Numbered from the stretch's first letter, positions 33,170 through 41,988 are shown. The stretch is 64,000 nucleotides of DNA from an uncultured Flavobacteriales bacterium (GCA_903873905.1 CAIQQJ010000106.1:1-64000); one strand, 5' to 3'. Numbers and translations are program-made. Notes: generated by a model not told the origin, from the sequence alone.

Positions 33170-35764
33170 TCAATAGCTCCACTTATTCGTAAACGTATTG
33201 AAAAAGCTTACACCAACTTTCCAGGTAATGGTTGGATTCGAAAGATTGTTATCGGCCGTAACGGCAAAGATTCCATAACGGAATAATTGTTTTCTGATTC
33301 TCACAATTCGTTCAACACCTACAAAAAATTCTTCGTGATGAAAATTCTGACTTGGAATCATCAACAATCCTCCACCTACCGTTGTTGTGATTTTCAATTT
33401 ATTGTACAAGGGAATTTTGCTCCCGAAACACCCATCGAAATGATGAATACAGTTTAATCTGAAATAAGCATCAGCAGTATTCAAGGATGGACCTAACAAT
33501 TGAAAGGATCGCGTCGGATCGGAAAAAATGAAGGAATCTGAACCCCGGAAATATTTGTATTCGAGCACACGCAAATTATTTTTGTTCACGAATGCGCCCA
33601 TGCAAATATTCCAATCACTCGTGCCGAATCGGGCAAATTTGAATTCATCGGAGGAACTGAATTCGATGTAATCATAATTCACTTCACTTCCGAAAATCCC
33701 AGGAATTCCTTTGCGATACAAAAACCTGATCTCAGGATATTTTGTTCCAACAATGATTTTCTTGTTTTTCTTAATGATGTATTTCTGACGGAAACGGTAT
33801 TTCAATTCCAACCGAACTTCTGATTTTATGTACCGTTGAAATTCCACCGGTTTATTGATGCTCAAAGTATCATAAATGTAATGCGTCCAATAATCCGATT
33901 TCATTCCTGTAATCGGATTTTGATCACTGTATTCTAAAGTCAATTCACCAAACAAACCATTTACGATTTCCATGCGCTGTGCGATGCTGAATTGTTTTGC
34001 ACGCACATAGTTGCTTCTGCTGAAAAGTGTCGAAATGGAAGAATAATTATTGATCATGTCGTAATAATCTCCGAAGCGCACAAACGTTCGAACAAAATGC
34101 AATGGAAAATAAGTCAAACCGATTCCGCCTTTTCCTCGCACATCCTTATTCCCAAAACCATAATCAACATGCTCTTCCGTTTCCAACAACATGCCATTGT
34201 GCAAATCATAATTGAAATACCCTCCAAAGCGATAACGAAATCCGCCCACTCCAAATGGAACCAATTGTGCTAAAAGCGGATCAATGCCCCACTCCGTTCC
34301 ATGCACCCGACTGCGATGATAAACGCCATTGAGCACAAAACTCCAAATATTTAAATGATTGAAAACCGAATCAGCATGCGACAAATATTTCGGGCTGTCA
34401 TAATAGGCAACCAAACTGTCCGCTTCGTGTATGTAGGAAATTTCCTTGTCATCCAAACTGATGGTGCGATGTTGTGACCAATACAAACTATCCTTATCAT
34501 AAGCATCAACCGAATAATGTTTCACTTCATCATTGAAAAGTTTTGCAGGCAATTCCCCATTGACAACATAATCGGAATGATCCACGCGTGTATTACCAAT
34601 GACATTATATTTTCCATCACGAATTGTATACATAAACTCCCTACGCACGGGTAGAAAAATTTTCGGAGCTGCTTCTTCATAATCAATGATCACACAAAAT
34701 TCCTTGCAGAACAAAAGCACATCCGCATCAACACACAAATTCACAGATACAATTGCCCATGTATCCTTCTGAACAAAAATCAATCCCGAAAAAAGCGCAT
34801 CCGATTTGAAAATGGGATTCACTCCAATTTTGTAAACCATCTTTCCATTTTCCTCAATGGAATCGAGCAAGTCAAATTTGTAATTCAGAAAGGCGGTTGC
34901 TGCTGCCGGCGAAAGCAAGGGGCGTGAACAAATGTTCGGAACATCAATTTCATTTTTATAAATATTGAAATCCATACTCTGCGCATCACTCACCAGCAAA
35001 TAAGGATTTTCGGCAGAATATTCTATCGGTGCAATTTCATGTTCACCATATTCAATACTTCCTTCATATCCTTTCCCCTCATAATGTTTTTGCTCTGCAT
35101 AATCATGATAGGCAAGAATGTTTTCCTTGAAGGTGTTCGGTGAACGGAAATAAGTCTCCGTCACACTCTCTATCAAATTCAGCTTTTTGTCTTTGATTGC
35201 GGCTTCCAGATTATCACCCTTATCCTTTTTGTTTTTTTTTGTGCTGGTCGTGTCTTTTGGTAACGGCGGAGCAATCACCAATCCGGGAATAGAATCATGC
35301 GGTTTCTCAATCAGAAATTTTTCAAGCGAGGATTTTACATAGGTGTTGCATTTGTAATTCTCCACACGATTCCAGTAATCATTTCTGCTGTCAATCACAT
35401 GATGCATGATTTCTTTTCCCTTATCGCGATCACCATGCGCTTTTACTTCGAAGGTGCTCAGTTCTTTCGCTGATGTTTTCATTTTCACATTCAGCACAAC
35501 TGATTTTTCATCCGCAATCGTAACAACATGCTCTTGCGTCAACAATCCGATTTGCGAAAACACAAGGGTGTAATTTCCCGGTTTCAATTCCAGAAAATAT
35601 TCTCCCGCCATATTGGAATTGACTCCGTAAGAGGAATTTTTTACACCCACCACAACATAAGGAATCGGCTGACCGGTAGTGTCACGAATCACACCCTTCA
35701 CAATTCCTGCCCGGACTGCAAAAGACGAAGTGAAAAGAAATATAAAAAGTAAAAGTTTTCGCAT
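33170..35764 (-). CDS. DUF5686 outer-membrane protein with carboxypeptidase-regulatory-like domain
   Basis: 864 residues with a signal peptide (MRKLLLFIFLFTSSFAVRAG). A carboxypeptidase-regulatory-like beta domain spans about 21-105 (GVIRDTTGQPIPYVVVGVKN, then GEYFLELKPGNYTLVF). A DUF5686 region follows (EIMHHVIDSRNDYWNRVENY), then a C-terminal half of amphipathic strands ending with an aromatic (NTFTNKWSY), typical of an outer-membrane barrel. Members are found throughout Bacteroidota, often near transport or cell-envelope genes; the exact role is unknown. It has no close operon partner: the next genes are 240 bases away on one side and a repeat region on the other. Confidence 0.88.
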   Translation of the reverse strand: MRKLLLFIFLFTSSFAVRAGIVKGVIRDTTGQPIPYVVVGVKNSSYGVNSNMAGEYFLELKPGNYTLVFSQIGLLTQEHVVTIADEKSVVLNVKMKTSAKELSTFEVKAHGDRDKGKEIMHHVIDSRNDYWNRVENYKCNTYVKSSLEKFLIEKPHDSIPGLVIAPPLPKDTTSTKKNKKDKGDNLEAAIKDKKLNLIESVTETYFRSPNTFKENILAYHDYAEQKHYEGKGYEGSIEYGEHEIAPIEYSAENPYLLVSDAQSMDFNIYKNEIDVPNICSRPLLSPAAATAFLNYKFDLLDSIEENGKMVYKIGVNPIFKSDALFSGLIFVQKDTWAIVSVNLCVDADVLLFCKEFCVIIDYEEAAPKIFLPVRREFMYTIRDGKYNVIGNTRVDHSDYVVNGELPAKLFNDEVKHYSVDAYDKDSLYWSQHRTISLDDKEISYIHEADSLVAYYDSPKYLSHADSVFNHLNIWSFVLNGVYHRSRVHGTEWGIDPLLAQLVPFGVGGFRYRFGGYFNYDLHNGMLLETEEHVDYGFGNKDVRGKGGIGLTYFPLHFVRTFVRFGDYYDMINNYSSISTLFSRSNYVRAKQFSIAQRMEIVNGLFGELTLEYSDQNPITGMKSDYWTHYIYDTLSINKPVEFQRYIKSEVRLELKYRFRQKYIIKKNKKIIVGTKYPEIRFLYRKGIPGIFGSEVNYDYIEFSSSDEFKFARFGTSDWNICMGAFVNKNNLRVLEYKYFRGSDSFIFSDPTRSFQLLGPSLNTADAYFRLNCIHHFDGCFGSKIPLYNKLKITTTVGGGLLMIPSQNFHHEEFFVGVERIVRIRKQLFRYGIFAVTADNNLSNPTITWKVGVSFFNTFTNKWSY

Positions 35765-36236
35765 GCAGGGAAAAGCCTCGCAAATGTAAGATTCTATGAC
35801 TGATGAATGTGTTAATTCACTTTATTACTTAAAAGACGATCTGATCTAATGATTTGTTACAGCTACAATGTTGCTTTTTCATTCATTTTTCAGAAAGAAA
35901 ATTGACAATCATCAAGTTTTCTCCAAATACTGGTTGCGCACTTATTTCTTGGGCGTGCCACACACAGTACTGCGGGGTAGGGCTCATTCGCTTCAAGTCT
36001 CCCAACAATACTGTTGGGAGGCTTTCTCCCGAAGGGACCACTATGTGGCGTACTATCCCTCACGCAAAAAAAGAATTGCCACAAAGGCCCAGCGCCACAG
36101 CGTTTTTCAATCTGCGAAAATCTGCGAAATCTGTGGCTACAATCCCTCACGCAAAAAAAAATTGCCACAAAGGCACTAAAGCACAAAGGCCCGCAGAAAT
36201 TCAACTATCACTTTAATATTCGTTATTCAAAATCGC
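35765..36236. repeat. Intergenic repeat cluster, no gene
   Basis: Contains a GGGCGTGCC unit (from 35951) and a hairpin CCCAACAATACTGTTGGG. It also holds two copies of CCCTCACGCAAAAAAA followed by ATTGCCACAAAGGC (about 36057 and 36151), separated by AATCTGCGAAATCTGTGG. Open frames on both strands (for example 35854-36216) consist only of repeat sequence and differ between copies. I find no gene. Confidence 0.75.
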
Positions 36237-37253
36237 TTAGATAAAATCCGTTTTTTTCATATTCAACCACTCCATAGCAGCTCCACTCAAAACCATTTCC
36301 TTTTTCGCATCATCCCAATTCATAGAACGAATTAGTTCGCCAGGAATATTTTCTCCCAATGGAAAAGGATAATCACTTCCTAAAGCAACACGATTTGCGC
36401 CAAATTGATTCACTACAAAATCCAACATGTTCGGATCGTGCACGAGTGAATCAATCCAGAATTTACCAATGTAATTTTTGGGAGAAACATCATTGTCAAT
36501 CGCAACCAAATCGGGACGACAATCAAAACCGTGTTGCAATCTTCCAACTGTCGAGGGAAAAGATCCCCCACCGTGTGCGAATGCAATTCGAAGTTTGGGT
36601 AATTTTTCCATCACACCGCCAAAAACCAATGAAGCGATTGCACGCGTAGTTTCTGCTGGCATTCCCACGAGCCATGGCAACCAATATTTCTGCATTTCCT
36701 TTTCACCCATCATTTCCCAAGGATGAATAAAAACAGCCATGTCCAATGTTTCACACGCTGAAAATATTTCAAGAAATTTTGATTCATTCAAATTTTCCTG
36801 ATTGATGTTTGTCCCAATCTGAATTCCTTTCAGTCCGATATTTTTACAACGTTCCAATTCCTGTATCGCCAATTTTGAATCTTGCATGGGAATTGTTCCG
36901 AGACCCGCAAACCGTTTTGGATAACGAGTGACGATTTCCGCAATATGATCATTGAGAAATTTTGAAATCTCCAAACAGTCATTCGGTTTTGCCCAATAGG
37001 AAAACATTACCGGCACAGTGGAAAGCACTTGCACATTCACATGATGCTGATCGCATTCTTTCATCCGCTTCTCTGCGCTCCAACAATTATCTTCAATTTC
37101 ACGAAAGAATTTTCCGTCATCACGAATCATCCTCGCACAACAATTTTTATGGTGATCCAATTGAATGAATCCGCCATACCCGAATTTTTCTTTCCAACCC
37201 GGAATGTTTTCTGGAAGAATGTGGGTGTGGATATCGATGGAGAAGTGGTTCAT
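36237..37253 (-). CDS. 2-amino-3-carboxymuconate-6-semialdehyde decarboxylase (ACMSD)
   Basis: 338 residues, the usual length. ACMSD removes CO2 from the ring-opened product of 3-hydroxyanthranilate and steers tryptophan carbon away from quinolinate. It is an amidohydrolase-fold zinc enzyme. The metal ligands are in the expected places: H9 and H11 (DIHTHIL), H177 (FIHPWE), H227 (AFAHGGGSF) and D294 (GSDYPFPLG), very close to the numbering known for Pseudomonas ACMSD. The preceding enzyme (3-hydroxyanthranilate dioxygenase) is encoded upstream, separated only by the four-helix-bundle cassette. The start at 37253 lies 8 bases past the cassette. Confidence 0.95.
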   Translation of the reverse strand: MNHFSIDIHTHILPENIPGWKEKFGYGGFIQLDHHKNCCARMIRDDGKFFREIEDNCWSAEKRMKECDQHHVNVQVLSTVPVMFSYWAKPNDCLEISKFLNDHIAEIVTRYPKRFAGLGTIPMQDSKLAIQELERCKNIGLKGIQIGTNINQENLNESKFLEIFSACETLDMAVFIHPWEMMGEKEMQKYWLPWLVGMPAETTRAIASLVFGGVMEKLPKLRIAFAHGGGSFPSTVGRLQHGFDCRPDLVAIDNDVSPKNYIGKFWIDSLVHDPNMLDFVVNQFGANRVALGSDYPFPLGENIPGELIRSMNWDDAKKEMVLSGAAMEWLNMKKTDFI

Positions 37254-37261
37254 AAAAATTG

Positions 37262-37287
37262 TGTGGTCTGTGCATTGTGCACAGTGC
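37262..37287 (+). repeat. Inverted repeat of the kynurenine cassette (distal to the 4HB start)
   Basis: TGTGGTCTGTGC, A, TTGTGCACAGTGC. It matches the complement of 37684-37709 at 25 of 26 positions (A versus T in the middle). Inside it CTGTGCA and TGCACAG form a small hairpin. Confidence 0.9.
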
Positions 37288-37293
37288 GCGGTT

Positions 37294-37674
37294 TTATTTG
37301 ATTGCGATTTTCTTTTCGTAATGTTTTATGAGTCCGCTCAAAAGTTTTCTTGTGGTTGAAACGCTTTCAAAAATTTGAGCCAGGTCAGTATTCTTTAAAT
37401 AATCTAAATCCTGTGCTAAATAAAGTTGTGTTTCTACTTCATAAAGTGATCCACGAGCAATAAAGAGAAACTTCTTTGTATCCTTTGCGGAATTTCTTCC
37501 AATACCCTCAGCAATATTTGAAGGAATTGAAACAGCAGCTCTCCTGATTTGATTTGTAAGTCCAAATTGTTCCGCATGTGGAAAATCAGTCGATGCTGTA
37601 TAGATTGACTTAACTAATTTTCGTGCTTCTTTCCAAGCATTCAATTCTGTGTAACTTTTACTAGTTGTTTCCAT
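37294..37674 (-). CDS. Four-helix-bundle protein (23S rRNA intervening-sequence family)
   Basis: 126 residues from the ATG at 37674. The frame is open to 37710, but that start would lie inside the inverted repeat. Family signature: ELNAWKEARKLVKSIYTAST, GLTNQIRRAAVSIPSNIAEG, KKFLFIARGSLYEVETQLYL and LLSGLIKHYEKK, a close counterpart of the protein at 19850-20313, with the same family signatures throughout. Such proteins form four-helix bundles and are encoded in rRNA intervening sequences; the role is unknown. The gene lies entirely between the two inverted repeats and is read in the same direction as the host operon. Confidence 0.92.
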   Translation of the reverse strand: METTSKSYTELNAWKEARKLVKSIYTASTDFPHAEQFGLTNQIRRAAVSIPSNIAEGIGRNSAKDTKKFLFIARGSLYEVETQLYLAQDLDYLKNTDLAQIFESVSTTRKLLSGLIKHYEKKIAIK

Positions 37675-37683
37675 AAACACACA

Positions 37684-37709
37684 GCACTGTGCACAAAGCA
37701 CAGACCACA
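37684..37709 (-). repeat. Inverted repeat of the kynurenine cassette (proximal to the 4HB start)
   Basis: Plus strand reads GCACTGTGCACAAAGC then ACAGACCACA, the inverted copy of 37262-37287. In the minus-strand transcript it comes 5 bases after the dioxygenase stop. Confidence 0.9.
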
Positions 37710-37714
37710 TTTTT

Positions 37715-38248
37715 TTAATGACTACTAACTTTTACTTCTTCTGGTGGAATCATTACATAACCACATTTCTTGCATGTCCTTAAATCTTCACTGCCATAAA
37801 ATTTCGCGAACACACCTTGAAATTGATTGACAATATCGGTAAGCGCAAAATATTCTTCGTACAATTTTGAATTGCATTTTTCACAGAACCAAAGCAAACC
37901 ATCTTTTTCATTTGCGTGTCGTTTGCGTTCCATAACGAGCCCAATTGAATTTGCTCCTCGAACAGGATTATGTGGAACATTCGGTGGCAAGAGAAAAATA
38001 TCACCTTCCCTAATCGGAACATCAATTGATTTTCCATCTTCCTGAATTTTCACGAGAATATCCCCTTCGAGTTGATAGAAAAACTCTTCGCTCTCATTGA
38101 AGTGATAATCCTTTCTGGAATTTGGTCCGCCGACCACCATTACGATGAATTCGGTGTCTTTGTAAACAACTTTATTGTTTACGGGCGGTTTTAATAAATG
38201 ACGATTTTCGTCAATCCATTTTTTGAAGTTAAACGGACGTGTGATCAT
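37715..38248 (-). CDS. nbaC: 3-hydroxyanthranilate 3,4-dioxygenase
   Basis: 177 residues. A cupin enzyme that opens the ring of 3-hydroxyanthranilate in tryptophan (kynurenine) breakdown. Fe(II) ligands are H49, E55 and H93 (YHFNESEEF and NVPHNP). A C-terminal rubredoxin-like metal site has C122, C125, C159 and C162 (FCEKC and CKKC), as in the bacterial enzymes. Its product is the substrate of the ACMSD gene downstream, from which it is separated by the cassette at 37262-37709. The start lies divergent to the zinc-ribbon gene at 38412. Confidence 0.95.
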   Translation of the reverse strand: MITRPFNFKKWIDENRHLLKPPVNNKVVYKDTEFIVMVVGGPNSRKDYHFNESEEFFYQLEGDILVKIQEDGKSIDVPIREGDIFLLPPNVPHNPVRGANSIGLVMERKRHANEKDGLLWFCEKCNSKLYEEYFALTDIVNQFQGVFAKFYGSEDLRTCKKCGYVMIPPEEVKVSSH

Positions 38249-38411
38249 GGTTTTGGCGGATTTTTTACTTCACGAAGTTAACAAGAAATAAGATTGATTT
38301 GCGAATGAAAATGAATAGAATTAATATTGCATTTCAATTGCTCATTGTGACCATAGGATGGATTTTTTCTCATCTTTGAAGCAAGCTTTTTTACTGAAAA
38401 AATAAAGTAAT

Positions 38412-39752
38412 ATGTCAGGTACAATCCAATGTCCTCAATGTGGGGCGGCAAGTTCTGCAAAGGTTTCTGAAACAGAATATCATTGCGCCTACTGTGAAAG
38501 TAATTTTACGATAGGAATGTCGAAGGAAGACATGATTGCTAATATCTTGAAAAAGGTTGGCGCCAGTCAAGGAACAAGTTCCACTTCATTTACATACAGC
38601 CCTGAAAAAATTGCTGAAATGCGTGCGGCCGCTATGGCTTCAGCACAGGCTTCAAAAAAAGGGGGGAGAATTCTTCTTATTATTTTCCTCGCAATTATCA
38701 TTAGCATTGTTGGTGTTGTTGCTTTTTCCGTCAAAAAAGCTACAAGTGGAATTACAGATGTTGTCAATAACGTCATTAAAAACTCAACCGTTTCCAATTT
38801 CAAGGTAATGAGCGGAAGCAAAGGACCTGTTATTTGGATGTTACAGGAGCAAAGTGCTTCCATGCAAGACAGCACGCATTTTATTTTGTCCATAATTGAT
38901 CCACAAAGCAAAAAACATTTAGAAGATCTTGAATACCTTCCTGCAATGACTTGGGAGGGTGCATTTAATTCGGGCAAATATCTTGGAGAGTTTTATGCAT
39001 TTGGGGATACGTGTTGGATTGTGTCGGAACATTTTGGATTGACTGCGCGCGACATTTACACTGGGAAAATACTTATAGATTCGAAGAAACTGAGCAAGAT
39101 GCATCCTGAATTGGAGCAAGGAATTACAAAAGCGGAATGGGGTTATTCCAACCGATATTTTTCATTGACGACAAATGATGGTTTTGAATTTATTTTCCTT
39201 CCCGATCAAAAGAAGATTTTCAAAAAAGAAGATTTTGACAATCAAAAGAGAGATGAAAGCAAAATGGTTAAAAGAAATTTTTTCATGCTTTCCGAATCCA
39301 AACGCCCAGGCCTTTTTGTTTCAGTGGAAAACACTTCACCTTTTGCAACTTCATCACAAACATATAGCGGTGATCTTGAAAATGCTAACCCGCATTACAA
39401 AAACAGAGCTCTTTTGTCGCTTACGCATATTCTCCCCGATTTGATTTTCTTCAACGGGTATATTCTGCATTCTGATAATGACAAAACGCTCATTGCGTAT
39501 CAAAACACTGTTGCGAAAAATTCCGCTTTGCACTTTTCATGTATTGATTCAAATGGAAAGGTTTTGTGGAATATTTCAGGAAAAGAAATTGAGCCTTTCG
39601 AAAAAGATTTTTCTGATAACAATCGTGCCATTGATTTCGTCGGCTCCAAAAATGTTGCGGTCCTTTTTACCGATTATGCAGATCACGATGCAATTGGAAT
39701 TGATTGGACGAGCGGAAAGATTCTATGGCAATTCTCAACAGCAAAAAAATGA
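38412..39752 (+). CDS. Zinc-ribbon membrane protein of unknown function
   Basis: 446 residues. An N-terminal zinc ribbon (CPQCGA at 7-12, CAYCES at 25-30) is followed by a helical linker (about 40-80), a single membrane helix (about 85-107, RILLIIFLAIIISIVGVVAF), and a C-terminal domain of about 320 residues. That domain resembles a quinoprotein-like or beta-propeller fold (ALHFSCIDSNGKVLWNISGK, SGKILWQFSTAKK). The ribbon would face the cytoplasm and the large domain the periplasm. I do not recognise the family. The SDR gene follows after 61 bases. Confidence 0.7.
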   Translation: MSGTIQCPQCGAASSAKVSETEYHCAYCESNFTIGMSKEDMIANILKKVGASQGTSSTSFTYSPEKIAEMRAAAMASAQASKKGGRILLIIFLAIIISIVGVVAFSVKKATSGITDVVNNVIKNSTVSNFKVMSGSKGPVIWMLQEQSASMQDSTHFILSIIDPQSKKHLEDLEYLPAMTWEGAFNSGKYLGEFYAFGDTCWIVSEHFGLTARDIYTGKILIDSKKLSKMHPELEQGITKAEWGYSNRYFSLTTNDGFEFIFLPDQKKIFKKEDFDNQKRDESKMVKRNFFMLSESKRPGLFVSVENTSPFATSSQTYSGDLENANPHYKNRALLSLTHILPDLIFFNGYILHSDNDKTLIAYQNTVAKNSALHFSCIDSNGKVLWNISGKEIEPFEKDFSDNNRAIDFVGSKNVAVLFTDYADHDAIGIDWTSGKILWQFSTAKK

Positions 39753-39813
39753 TTGGGCAAAACAAACTTGTCCATGTTACTTGCCCCATGCCACTTGTCA
39801 CTATCTTTACCAA

Positions 39814-40596
39814 ATGAATTTAGATTTAACTGGAAAACACGCGCTTGTTTGTGGGAGCACACAGGGAATTGGCAAGGCCGCTGCAATTGAACTGGCTTCT
39901 TTAGGCGCAGACATAACACTCGTCGCACGTAATGAGGCACGATTGAAAAATGCTGTGGCAGATCTTCCAGGCAAGGGTAAACATGATTATTTCATTGCTG
40001 ATTTTACAAATCCTGAACACCTGAGAACTGCTTTGGGAAAATATTTATTGAAAGAAAAAACCATTCACATTCTCATCAACAATACTGGTGGACCTCCAGG
40101 CGGAGCGATTACTGAAGCAACTCCAGAGGAATTTACAAATGCATTTTCAAATCATTTGTTGTGCAACCATATTCTTGTACAATCACTTTTGCCGGGAATG
40201 AAAAATGCACAATTCGGGCGCATCATAAATATTATTTCCACTTCAGTAAAACAACCTTTGCGTGGACTCGGCGTGTCAAACACCATTCGTGCAGCTGTTG
40301 CCAATTGGGCAAAAACACTTTCACTGGAAGTTGGGCAATTCGGAATTACTGTCAATAACATTTTACCAGGAGCAACTGCAACACAAAGGCTCGCAAGTAT
40401 ACTCGAAAGCAAATCCGTAAAGTCAGGTGTAACAAAAGAAGTTGCGGAAAAAGAAATGCTGGATGAAATTCCTGCAGGAAGATTTGGTCAGCCAGAAGAA
40501 GTTGCTGCAGCCATTGCCTTCCTTGCATCACCTGCAGCTGCGTACATTAACGGAATTAATCTTCCTGTTGATGGTGGACGCACTGGAAATCTTTAA
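39814..40596 (+). CDS. SDR-family oxidoreductase lacking the Tyr-x-x-x-Lys catalytic pair
   Basis: 260 residues from the ATG at 39814. A longer frame from 39478 overlaps the previous gene and is rejected. The Rossmann motif (CGSTQGIGKAAA) and INNTGGP block are clear, as is the C-terminal PAGRFGQPEEVAAAIAFLAS. Where classical SDRs have YxxxK this protein reads SNTIR (in GVSNTIRAAVANW), so Tyr and Lys are replaced by Ser and Arg. This is a known divergent SDR subgroup. Members are found in Bacteroidota kynurenine/3-hydroxyanthranilate gene sets, which fits the two kynurenine genes 1.5 kb away; the substrate is unknown. Confidence 0.85.
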   Translation: MNLDLTGKHALVCGSTQGIGKAAAIELASLGADITLVARNEARLKNAVADLPGKGKHDYFIADFTNPEHLRTALGKYLLKEKTIHILINNTGGPPGGAITEATPEEFTNAFSNHLLCNHILVQSLLPGMKNAQFGRIINIISTSVKQPLRGLGVSNTIRAAVANWAKTLSLEVGQFGITVNNILPGATATQRLASILESKSVKSGVTKEVAEKEMLDEIPAGRFGQPEEVAAAIAFLASPAAAYINGINLPVDGGRTGNL

Positions 40597-40643
40597 GTCA
40601 AAAATCAAATTATTTTTTCACACAAATCATTAATAAAAATAAA

Positions 40644-41033
40644 ATGGGAGTAATCAAGGAATTCAAGGATTTTGCAATTAAGGGCAATGTAATCGATCTT
40701 GCTATTGGTGTCGTTATTGGTGCCGCCTTCGGAAAAATTGTCAATTCACTTATTGAAGATGTAATTACACCTTTGATTTTGAAACCTGCATTGGATGCAG
40801 CTCATTTGACAAAACTATCAGAGCTAACAGTATTGGGATCTGTAAAATACGGTAGTTTTTTGGCTGCTGTTATCAATTTTATTTTAGTTGCCCTCACCCT
40901 TTTCATGATTATTAAAGGTATCAACGCTGCCAAGAAAAGAGATGCGGCAAAACCAAAACCTCCTGTGGAACCAACAAAACAGGAATTGTTACTTACTGAA
41001 ATTCGTGATCTTCTCGCGGAAAAACAAAAATAA
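40644..41033 (+). CDS. mscL: Large-conductance mechanosensitive channel MscL
   Basis: 129 residues, usual length. MscL opens under membrane stretch and protects cells from osmotic downshock. The N-terminal helix (KEFKDFAIKGNVIDLAIGVV) and first membrane helix with the pore-lining IGAAFGKIVNSL are conserved, followed by the periplasmic loop, the second membrane helix (FILVALTLFMIIKGIN) and a cytoplasmic helix (TKQELLLTEIRDLLAE). It forms a homopentamer. The DUF3078 gene starts 20 bases later. Confidence 0.96.
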   Translation: MGVIKEFKDFAIKGNVIDLAIGVVIGAAFGKIVNSLIEDVITPLILKPALDAAHLTKLSELTVLGSVKYGSFLAAVINFILVALTLFMIIKGINAAKKRDAAKPKPPVEPTKQELLLTEIRDLLAEKQK

Positions 41034-41052
41034 TCTTAATATTCCCTTTTTT

Positions 41053-41988
41053 ATGAAACGTGTTTTCCTAATTACTCTTGCTTTCGTTAACAGTTGTCTT
41101 TTTGCACAACACCTTCCCGATAGTTTGCGACATTGGCATCGCGGCGGAGCTGTCGGTTTGAATTTTACACAAACCTCATTTACAAATTGGGCTACTGGCG
41201 GTGAAAATTCCGTTTCAGGACAAGGATTACTTGGCTTATTTGTCAACTATAAAAAGGATTCCACGAGTTGGGACAACAGTGTTGATTTCGCTTATGGTGT
41301 GCTACATCAGGGGAAGGATAAGTTCACAAAAAAAACAGACGATAAAATTGACTTTACTTCTAAATATGGACGGTACGCTTTTAAAAAAGTTTGGTATTAC
41401 ACTGCACTCTTTAGTTTCAAAACGCAATCTTCGCCAGGTTATATTTATTCCGACGATACAAGTAAAACGGTGATTTCTGATTTTATGGCACCTGGGTATA
41501 CGCTTCTCGCGCTTGGACTCGATTACAAACCCAACAAGACCGTATCGGTTTTTTTCGCGCCGTTCACAGGGAAAACCACTTATGTGTTGAATCAAACACT
41601 TGCTGATGCAGGAGCATTCGGTGTGGATAAAGCGATTTTTGATAATGCAGGAATTAAAACAAAAGACGGACAGAACATAAGAAATGAATTTGGCGGTTAT
41701 GTTCGCTTTCAGTATAAAGCAGAAGTGATGACCAACATTACACTCAATGCACGTTGCGAATTATTTTCAAATTATCTGAAGGATCCACAAAACATAGATG
41801 TCAATGCAGAAATCATTTTGAACATGAAAGTGAATAAATATTTTTCTGCAAACCTAAATATTCAAGGCGTTTATGATAACGATGTGCTGATTGCAGTAGA
41901 CAGAAACCATGATGGCATTTTGGATGGAGTTGGGCCTCGTTTCCAATTGAGACAAGTTTTGGGAGTTGGGTTTTCTGCGAAATTCTAA
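41053..41988 (+). CDS. DUF3078 outer-membrane barrel-like protein
   Basis: 311 residues from the ATG at 41053, which gives a signal peptide (MKRVFLITLAFVNSCLFAQ); the longer frame from 40942 overlaps mscL. The family pattern is clear: GLNFTQTSFTNWATGGENS, then DKIDFTSKYGRYAFKKVWYY. Alternating strands with aromatics continue to the end (QVLGVGFSAKF). DUF3078 proteins are Bacteroidota outer-membrane proteins of unknown role. Confidence 0.85.
   Translation: MKRVFLITLAFVNSCLFAQHLPDSLRHWHRGGAVGLNFTQTSFTNWATGGENSVSGQGLLGLFVNYKKDSTSWDNSVDFAYGVLHQGKDKFTKKTDDKIDFTSKYGRYAFKKVWYYTALFSFKTQSSPGYIYSDDTSKTVISDFMAPGYTLLALGLDYKPNKTVSVFFAPFTGKTTYVLNQTLADAGAFGVDKAIFDNAGIKTKDGQNIRNEFGGYVRFQYKAEVMTNITLNARCELFSNYLKDPQNIDVNAEIILNMKVNKYFSANLNIQGVYDNDVLIAVDRNHDGILDGVGPRFQLRQVLGVGFSAKF

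Larger units (their letters stand above)
37262..37709 (-). mobile_element. Four-helix-bundle cassette inserted in the kynurenine operon
   Basis: A 448-bp unit bounded by 26-base inverted repeats with 25 identities (37262-37287 and 37684-37709). It lies 5 bases after the dioxygenase stop and 8 bases before the ACMSD start, so neither gene is damaged. It holds one gene in operon direction. No transposase is inside and I see no clear target-site duplication. Its repeats differ in sequence from those of the suf cassette, but the architecture is the same. Confidence 0.6.

Noticed and set aside
35854-36216. Frames of 103-120 codons on both strands
   Set aside because: They consist of interspersed repeat sequence only and change between repeat copies.
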